This document shows, one piece after another, positions 58,338 to 64,000 of a DNA stretch of 64,000 nt (the first letter of the stretch is position 1; the number at the start of each line of letters is the position of its first letter). The notes under the pieces are model-generated. The model was given only the letters and a program-made list of their open reading frames with translations. It did not search any database and was not told the DNA's origin. A program made the translations under genes and the position numbers. Source of the DNA: Myrica gale (Eukaryota > Streptophyta > Magnoliopsida > Fagales > Myricaceae); the NCBI GenBank assembly GCA_963930655.1, contig OZ005609.1, positions 25,676,501 through 25,740,500 of the forward strand, read 5' to 3'.

Positions 58338-59122
58338 TTAAAGGTTAATTTATTTTGTACGTCTCTAGAATTTGACCTTTTTCCAGTTTGGCCCTCAGGG
58401 TTCGATTTTTTCTAAACATATGCCTAAAGTTTGAACTCATTCCCAAATAAATCATGTCGTCAACTTAGTAGACGAAAATACACACGTGACAAATGGCTTA
58501 CACGTGGAAATAGAAAGCTCGATTTTTTAAAAAAAAAAATCTCATCCAATCACAATGTGGCAAGTGTCAGTAAATAATTTAAAATAAATAAATAAAATAT
58601 AATTAATTTTTTTTTTAAAAAGGAAAGGATTGTATCTCCACGATGGAGGCCCCTTTCACCGACCGTCGGGGGAGTCTGGCCGCCCAGCAGCGAAGGGAGG
58701 AGGAATCCCTCCTCCACCTCGGGCGGTGATCTGGGCGGTCAGACTCCCCCGGCGGCCGATGGAGGGGGCCTGGGGGCCTCCACCATGAAAAGGATTGGAT
58801 CCTTTCCCCCTTTTTAAATAAAAATAAATAAATTGTGCTTTTTAATGAATTTTAGATTCATTATTTATTTTTTAAAAAATATATTTTTATTTTTATTTAT
58901 GTACTTACATGTGTCACATTGTGATTGAGGGAATTTTTTTAAATCGAACCGCCCATTTCAACATGTAAGCCGTTTGCGTGCATTTTCGTTCACTAAGTTG
59001 ACGACGTGATCTATTTGGGAATGAGTCCAAAAATCTAGGATAGGTTTAGGAAAAATCGAACCCTGAGGACCAAAATGAGAAAATGTTAAACCCCAAGGAT
59101 GTACTGAGTAATTTAACCATTT
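58338..59122. mobile_element. Foldback element, third of three
   Basis: Left AGGTTAATTTATTTTGTACG and right TGTACTGAGTAATTTAACC are inverted; AATCACAATGTGGCAAGTGT pairs with ACATGTGTCACATTGTGATT. The centre (58630-58800) is GC-rich with GTCGGGGGAGTCTGGCCGCC against GGCGGTCAGACTCCCCCGGC. Related to the 56.7 and 50.8 kb elements. Confidence 0.75.
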
Positions 59123-59849
59123 AAAAAAAAAAGATCACCAATATTGGTGCCATAATTCTTTTTTCTTTTAAGTTTGGGGTTTTTATTTTTGCTTCTCAAT
59201 TACCCAAAAAGGTTCAAATTTGCTCTAATCCAATAAGTTAAAAGTGGAAATAGAAGCTAGATAATATCGACCCAAATTGAGTTTTTATCTTATGTACGTG
59301 ACACGTGCACAAAATTAATGATTTTTTCCTAAAAGTAAACCAATTTTCATCCCACAGACGACCCATTCTTTGGCTTTTCTTGACACAATCCACCCCACAG
59401 AATACGAGCATTACCTTTTTCGAGCCACGTAAATGTTTCATATAATTTGAATACCGGACCATGCATAGTTGATATTTATATAAATTATTTTGATAACCAT
59501 ATTTATCCGTAATAATTCTGAAATATCAGCTTTATTTTCTCACTTCAAGGAGGATGTTGATGTGTCAAATGAGGAAGATTTTAATTGGTCCTTACTTATT
59601 GTGTTGTATTTGAATATTTTAGTCGGTCCTTGCTTATTGTTATTTTATATTAGAAATTTGTTACTTTTTATATTACTTGTAGAGATTTTTGTGTTTGTTG
59701 TAAAACGTTATTAATCAATAATAAAGTATATTTTGTTTTATTATCTTTGGTCTTTAAATTTTTACATCCAATTAATTATGATTATTAAAATAAATTTTTA
59801 TTACCAATTAAAAAAGCATGTATAGAAAAAAATAGGAAAAATTTAGTGG
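59123..59849. other. Intergenic, nothing recognised
   Basis: AT-rich, short frames only. Confidence 0.45.
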
Positions 59850-60179
59850 TGATTTGGAAATGCAAAAAAAACTGCAAACCTATAGCGGCGATCACCGACC
59901 GTGCTATAGGTGGCACCTGACCGCCGCTATATCCCTATAACGGCGGTCATATTAGGTCTTTAGCGGCGGTCGATGACCGCCGCTACAGACCTTTAGTGCC
60001 AAAAAATCGCAACTGCGGTTGGGCCTACCGAGGTCTTCACCAGCAGTCACCCGAAACGCCGTGATAGACCTTTGCCGACAGAGCTATAGCGACGGTCGAG
60101 ACCGCTTCTAAAAACTGCTGTTATAGGTCAAAATGACCTATAACAACGTTTTTTGCCTATAGGCCGTTTTTTTGTAGTG
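59850..60179. mobile_element. CACTA (En/Spm-like) element end
   Basis: The stretch ends in TTTTTTTGTAGTG at 60179, whose complement CACTACAAAAAAA is the typical CACTA terminus. Inside lie many GACCGCCGCTATA/TATAGCGGCGGTC-type subterminal repeats in both orientations (59882-60110) and ATAGGTCAAAATGACCTAT. The opposite terminus was not found, so it is a fragment or solo end. Confidence 0.65.
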
Positions 60180-60982
60180 AGAATTTTTTTTTGTGACGAG
60201 AAAAATCTATTCCATCCATCTGTGAACTAGATTAGGACGTAGACCTCTAATTTGGATACAATATGTAAACTCCTTTTTCGCCCTTTTTAATTTCAAGAAA
60301 ATCTTTAAAACCTCTTCTATCAGATTTTTTTCTTCTTCCCTTTACAAAGTGGCCGAATTTCAATGTAAAAATTTAAATCCCATCATACAATGATGTATGA
60401 TTAATCCAAAGTTTCAAATATTGTAATCACATACTATTCATATTTGGTTAACTTTTTATCCTTGATTCAAATATAAATTTTAGTTACGTTTTAGATGAAG
60501 TAATGAACGTACGTAATAATTAATTAGATGAAGGAATCAAGTGTCTGCCTTATCCCTTCAGAGCTAAGTTCATGAGGCGCACAACCCACATTCCCTTACA
60601 GTATATATACAAACAGAGCATTAAAATTAGTCCACTGGCTCCTTATCAATTAGGAACTCTTTGGACCACTAGTTCGAACATCCCTGAAACTTAACCCACA
60701 CTAGAGAATAGAGATAATATCATTTTTCTATTCTTTAAAATCCCGTTTTAGGAAACGGCGTGTAAAAAAGATGGCAGCAATAATTACAAATCACGTACCA
60801 CTTCAGACATCCTCACCGCCTTATAACCCCCGTCTTTAAAATATATATATATATAACAATGATGGGATATTGCAATGGGATATGACAGTGACTTGGAACA
60901 TACAGAATTCTATCTCCATCAGTATAAAGCTACAGGCGGTATGCCCATTTTTTTTATATACGCAAATATACCGACGAGGTCA
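60180..60982. other. Intergenic, nothing recognised
   Basis: AT-rich DNA with a (TA)n run at about 60840-60856. Confidence 0.45.
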
Positions 60983-61203
60983 GTTATTGTGTGAGTGAAG
61001 CTATTGTGTGAGTGTGTGAGTGGACGGGTGAGATTAGAAGTTAAGAAATCTAACGGCTGAAAAAATATCACATCAATTAATGAAACCGGGTCGGTTGCGC
61101 GGGTCGGGTTCATTAATTGACGTTGCATTTTTTCAGTCGTTAGATTTCTCAACTTCTAATCTCATCTGTCCACTCACATAATAGCTTCACTCACACCATA
61201 ATG
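60983..61203. mobile_element. Palindromic MITE, copy 1
   Basis: GTTATTGTGTGAGTGA on the left pairs with TCACTCACACCATAA on the right. AGAAGTTAAGAAATCTAACG pairs with CGTTAGATTTCTCAACTTCT, around a central ATTAATGAAACCGGG / GGGTTCATTAAT. About 220 bp. Confidence 0.75.
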
Positions 61204-61258
61204 TTATGATAGTTGATAATGTTACAGGGATAGATATCTCAAGCATACCACGGAAAAA

Positions 61259-61499
61259 GTTATCGTGTGAGTGAGGTTATCGTGTGAGTGTATGACTGGA
61301 CGGGTGAGATTAAAAGTTGAGAAATCTAATGGCTAAAAAAAAATCATTTCATTTAATGAACCCGACTCACTAACCCGACCCGCGAAACCGACCCGGTTTC
61401 ATTAAATGACGTGACATTGTTTCAGTCATTAGATTTCTCAACTTCTAATCTCACTCGTCCACTCACACACTCACACAACAAGCTCACTCACACAATAAC
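61259..61499. mobile_element. Palindromic MITE, copy 2
   Basis: Same family as the copy at 60983-61203: ends GTTATCGTGTGAGTGA and TCACTCACACAATAAC, shared internal AAGTTGAGAAATCTAATGG and CATTTAATGAACCCGACT. The two lie 55 bases apart in the same orientation. Confidence 0.75.
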
Positions 61500-61881
61500 C
61501 GGACCCGGCAGACCACCTAAGGGTTCGGTTATTATGCTGAGGATTAATATGCTGAGCAGTGCTGAGAGACCGCTAGGATTAAAACACAACGATCCAGTGG
61601 TTTTATGGTCTGCCACGTCATTTAAAACATTTGACCCGCTTTTAAGCACATACTAACCCGTTTTAAGCAAATACCGACCCGGTTCTTCTTCACCCGCGAT
61701 TTACCCTTGAAATCATCGCCTGTTTTTCCTCCTATCGCTGGATCACTCTGCAACCTAATTCTCCCTTTTGTCTTCTTTCTCACATATTACTTCCTTCTTC
61801 TCTCCTATTTTTTGTCCTTGTTTCCACTAAAATCACCTTATTTTGCTCTTGCTTTTGGATATGGGCTTTACCGCTTTCTTA

Positions 61882-62063
61882 GGGGGTGTTTGTTTCCCCA
61901 AAGTTTTGGGGTTCGAAATTTCCAACAAAACAAACATACTCCAAAATTTTTAACTTTTACACACATACACTATACTTTTCACAAACCCCAATAAATCTCA
62001 ATAAAGTAAAGATTCCCAAAATTTCGGGAATATTCCCCGAAATTTCCACAAACAAACGCCCCC
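61882..62063. mobile_element. Tourist-like MITE (PIF/Harbinger)
   Basis: GGGGGTGTTTGTTTCC and, at the other end, AAACAAACGCCCCC are inverted repeats, flanked by TTA on both sides (61879-61881 and 62064-62066), the 3-bp target of PIF/Harbinger elements. Length 182 bp; inner TTTTGGGGTT/AATTTCGGG arms. Confidence 0.85.
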
Positions 62064-62073
62064 TTAGTTCAGC

Positions 62074-62250
62074 ATGAATCAAGAAGCTCTTCTCAAAGAG
62101 CTTGAAGAACTTACTTAGCGAACCCAGAATATTAACTGCGATGATAAAGATGCTAACTTGGAGAAGTTCCACGAGGAAACAGAGCAAAAAGCTAGTTGCG
62201 TGCTTATTGGAAGGGTTGTCTCTCAGAAAGCGATTTTACTCCAAGTTTAA
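62074..62250 (+). pseudogene. Broken DUF4283-like N-terminal fragment
   Basis: MNQEALLKELEELT, stop at 62116-62118, then in the same frame RTQNINCDDKDANLEKFHEE and TEQKASCVLIGRVVSQKAIL, ending LQV and stop at 62248. An acidic N-terminus followed by a CVLIGRVVSQKAI strand resembles the start of DUF4283 proteins found in plant LINE and Pack-MULE contexts. The match is short, so the assignment is tentative. The Tourist MITE sits 10 bases before its ATG. Confidence 0.4.
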
Positions 62251-62943
62251 TATTCAGCTGTTTGAGAAACTTTGTCTTCCAGAAATCACGGCTAAGACCC
62301 AAAAGATCCTCTCCTAGGGGCCGCTTGACGGCTGCGAGGGGGCTGGGCAGATGACAAAAGAAAGCTGCGAGGGGCAAAAAACTAGCCAGAAACCTCCTTT
62401 CTTCGTTGTATGAATCAGGAGTCCAATCTGTGATTCTAAAATTTTGCCTGAGGTTCTACCTGTAAAGTTCGATATTGTGAGTGAGAGAAATATGAGGGAT
62501 TTGAATATATAATGATGCCTGGGATTGGATCAGAACAGTGGGGATCAAAATTGATTTGGATTTTTGAACTTAAAGCTTCGTTGTAACTTGTACGTCGTGG
62601 CAAAAGGAAGTTCTAAACATATTGCCTCAAGTTACCAAGCAACAGATTAAGGGCTGGGCGATGATAATGCGACAGAGGGCTGGGCGACTATGATGCAACA
62701 GAGGGTGAAGGATTGTTGTGCGAGCTGGGAGACGAAGGAGAAGGGTCTGAAATCGTGAAATTGAAAACTGAAATCGCAGGTGAGTTACAAAATGGGTGGG
62801 GGAGATATGGGTAGTCGGGTCAGGCGCAGGTGATTTAATTTGAAATGATGTGGCATGTTTTGAGCCGCTCGATTGTGAAGTTTTGATCCTGGTCGTGGCT
62901 CAGCACCGCTCAGTATATTACTACTCAGCATAATAACTGATCC

Positions 62944-64000
62944 CCCTTCATCTCTTGGTGCAGGCACATTTCGTACCCTCTGCTGGGGATCAAGGATTTG
63001 AAACCCCGAGACATGGCTGCCTGCGATAGCTGATACATCCATATATATCTGTTCGAAGGTTTAACTATTTCATATGTATACTGCTCTTTTAGTGCGCGGT
63101 CTAGGATTATATAAACTAGAATGTTGGGATCATGATGATGTCGTTTTAAACTTAGTAGCTAAACAGGATAAGATTTATAATATCGAAACGGCATCTGCGG
63201 GTTTCGTATGTGAGAGCTTTGGGTGTTTGTTAATAGTTTCTTCAGAGAGAACGTCAGAGGGTAATGCTTACTGCGTTTAGAAAGGTACAGCAAGTGGGGG
63301 TCCTTGTATAATCAAAGGCTGGCCTGGCCTTGGGGTTTTTTTTTTTGTTTTTGGACATTTGCTTTGTTTATCTTCTACGGAAAGAACAACACATCCACCA
63401 ACCTCTGTGTTAAACGCGTCTTCATCTCACTGTTCTCCTCAACCTACGTTTCCTTTTTCTTTTTCTGCACAGTTCCTTCTCCAAAATACTTGTCGAGAAA
63501 ATCATTTGGACCCCGTAATTGGAACTCGAAATGACCGAAACATCCCTGAAAAGCGACACAGCACGGAATCGCCGACTGCCTGGCTCAATGTTCCGGTGTC
63601 ACATTGTGGTGAGAGGAAGGGTTTTTTTGGTAAAATCGGCTTCCGGAAGCCATGTGAGCCGTGAGTAACGCGGGAGAAGAGCTCGGCGTGGACGGGCGGT
63701 CTTGGCGGCAATACGTGGCGAGTGTTTGTCATGTTGCGCCAGCATGGCAGGTTTGTCGGGAAGTTTGAAAGCGATGTGAAGGAATCGGAACTAATTTATA
63801 TTCCGCGAGATTTTAACGAGATTTTGAGGACGATGGCAAAATCCTCGAAGAAAAAAGTGGAGTTTTCAGTCTGGTGTGACGGTGTCTCCGGTCCAAGTGA
63901 ATAAAGGTTAAGGTAGCAGTCAAAAGCAAAAACAGAAGAAGAGAGGACGATAGGCTTTAGCTTGTCAGCCTGAGTAGTCTTTGCCCAATTCAGAGAAACA
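62944..64000. other. Window end; unassigned frames, possible start of another gene
   Basis: A frame at 63074-63280 (CDHDD-like content) and a frame open from before 63722 to 63904 have protein-like composition. The second reads GGLGGNTWRVFVMLRQHGR, FVGKFESDVKESELIYIPRD and ends FSVWCDGVSGPSE. Neither matches a family I know. The region 63380-63660 could be a promoter of a gene running off the window. Nothing firmer can be said. Confidence 0.25.

Larger units (their letters stand above)
61521..62943. mobile_element. Long-TIR DNA element carrying a broken ORF and a nested MITE
   Basis: About 100 bases at each end are imperfect inverted repeats. The left reads GGTTATTATGCTGAGGATTA ATATGCTGAGCAGTGCTGAG, and the complement of the right end reads AGTTATTATGCTGAGTAGTA ATATACTGAGCGGTGCTGAG. 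Both then run through AGGATYAAAAC and CCACRTCATTT. No matching target duplication was found, so the superfamily (Mutator-like is possible) is uncertain. The interior holds a Tourist MITE and a DUF4283-like fragment. Confidence 0.65.

Noticed and set aside
1-64000. tRNA, rRNA, CRISPR or known microRNA genes
   Set aside because: No cloverleaf, conserved rRNA block, spacer array or familiar microRNA sequence was seen by eye; a covariance-model search would be decisive.

Overview
The window reads as nuclear DNA of a flowering plant, most likely a eudicot. Genes carry GT-AG introns and AT-rich intergenic DNA, and five multi- or single-exon plant genes can be built: an EG45/plant-natriuretic-peptide-like secreted protein (4430-5364, +), a 13-exon KIN-7 (NACK-type) kinesin (17540-23475, +), two intronless small two-pass membrane proteins (28083-28442 and 32161-32469, +), a large intronless LRR receptor-like (pseudo)kinase of the At4g36180/MUSTACHES type (36768-40178, +) and a V-ATPase proteolipid subunit c gene (45106-46668, -). 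The species cannot be named from the sequence.

The rest, well over half of the window, is transposon-derived. Five hAT-type elements can be delimited by terminal inverted repeats (TIRs) plus 8-bp target-site duplications (665-1368, 10796-11526, 26046-27154, 42161-44140, 54013-55865). The 26 and 54 kb copies keep relics of the transposase C-terminus. The 42 kb copy carries a captured F-box/kelch gene fragment. A different long-inverted-repeat element (about 51818-53533) carries pieces of two unrelated host genes, a HAESA-like LRR kinase and a scarecrow-like GRAS gene. Several foldback (hairpin) elements lie at 12.8-13.8, 31.2-31.6, 33.4-33.7, 35.0-35.6, 50.8-51.7 and three in a row at 56.7-59.1 kb. 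There is also an LTR-flanked unit without coding capacity (6938-9110), a CACTA end (59.85-60.18 kb), a Tourist-type MITE (61882-62063) nested in a larger TIR element with a broken DUF4283-like ORF, and several TGTTCGTTT-type MITEs.

The genes do not form a pathway or operon. They are independent housekeeping, cell-division, signalling and secreted-protein genes separated by transposon clusters. No CRISPR, rRNA or tRNA was seen. The most unusual items are the two gene-capturing elements, the degenerate kinase domain of the receptor, the pair of unrecognised small membrane proteins with the same layout, and the dense set of related hairpin elements. I found no convincing wholly new system; the findings below are ranked accordingly.
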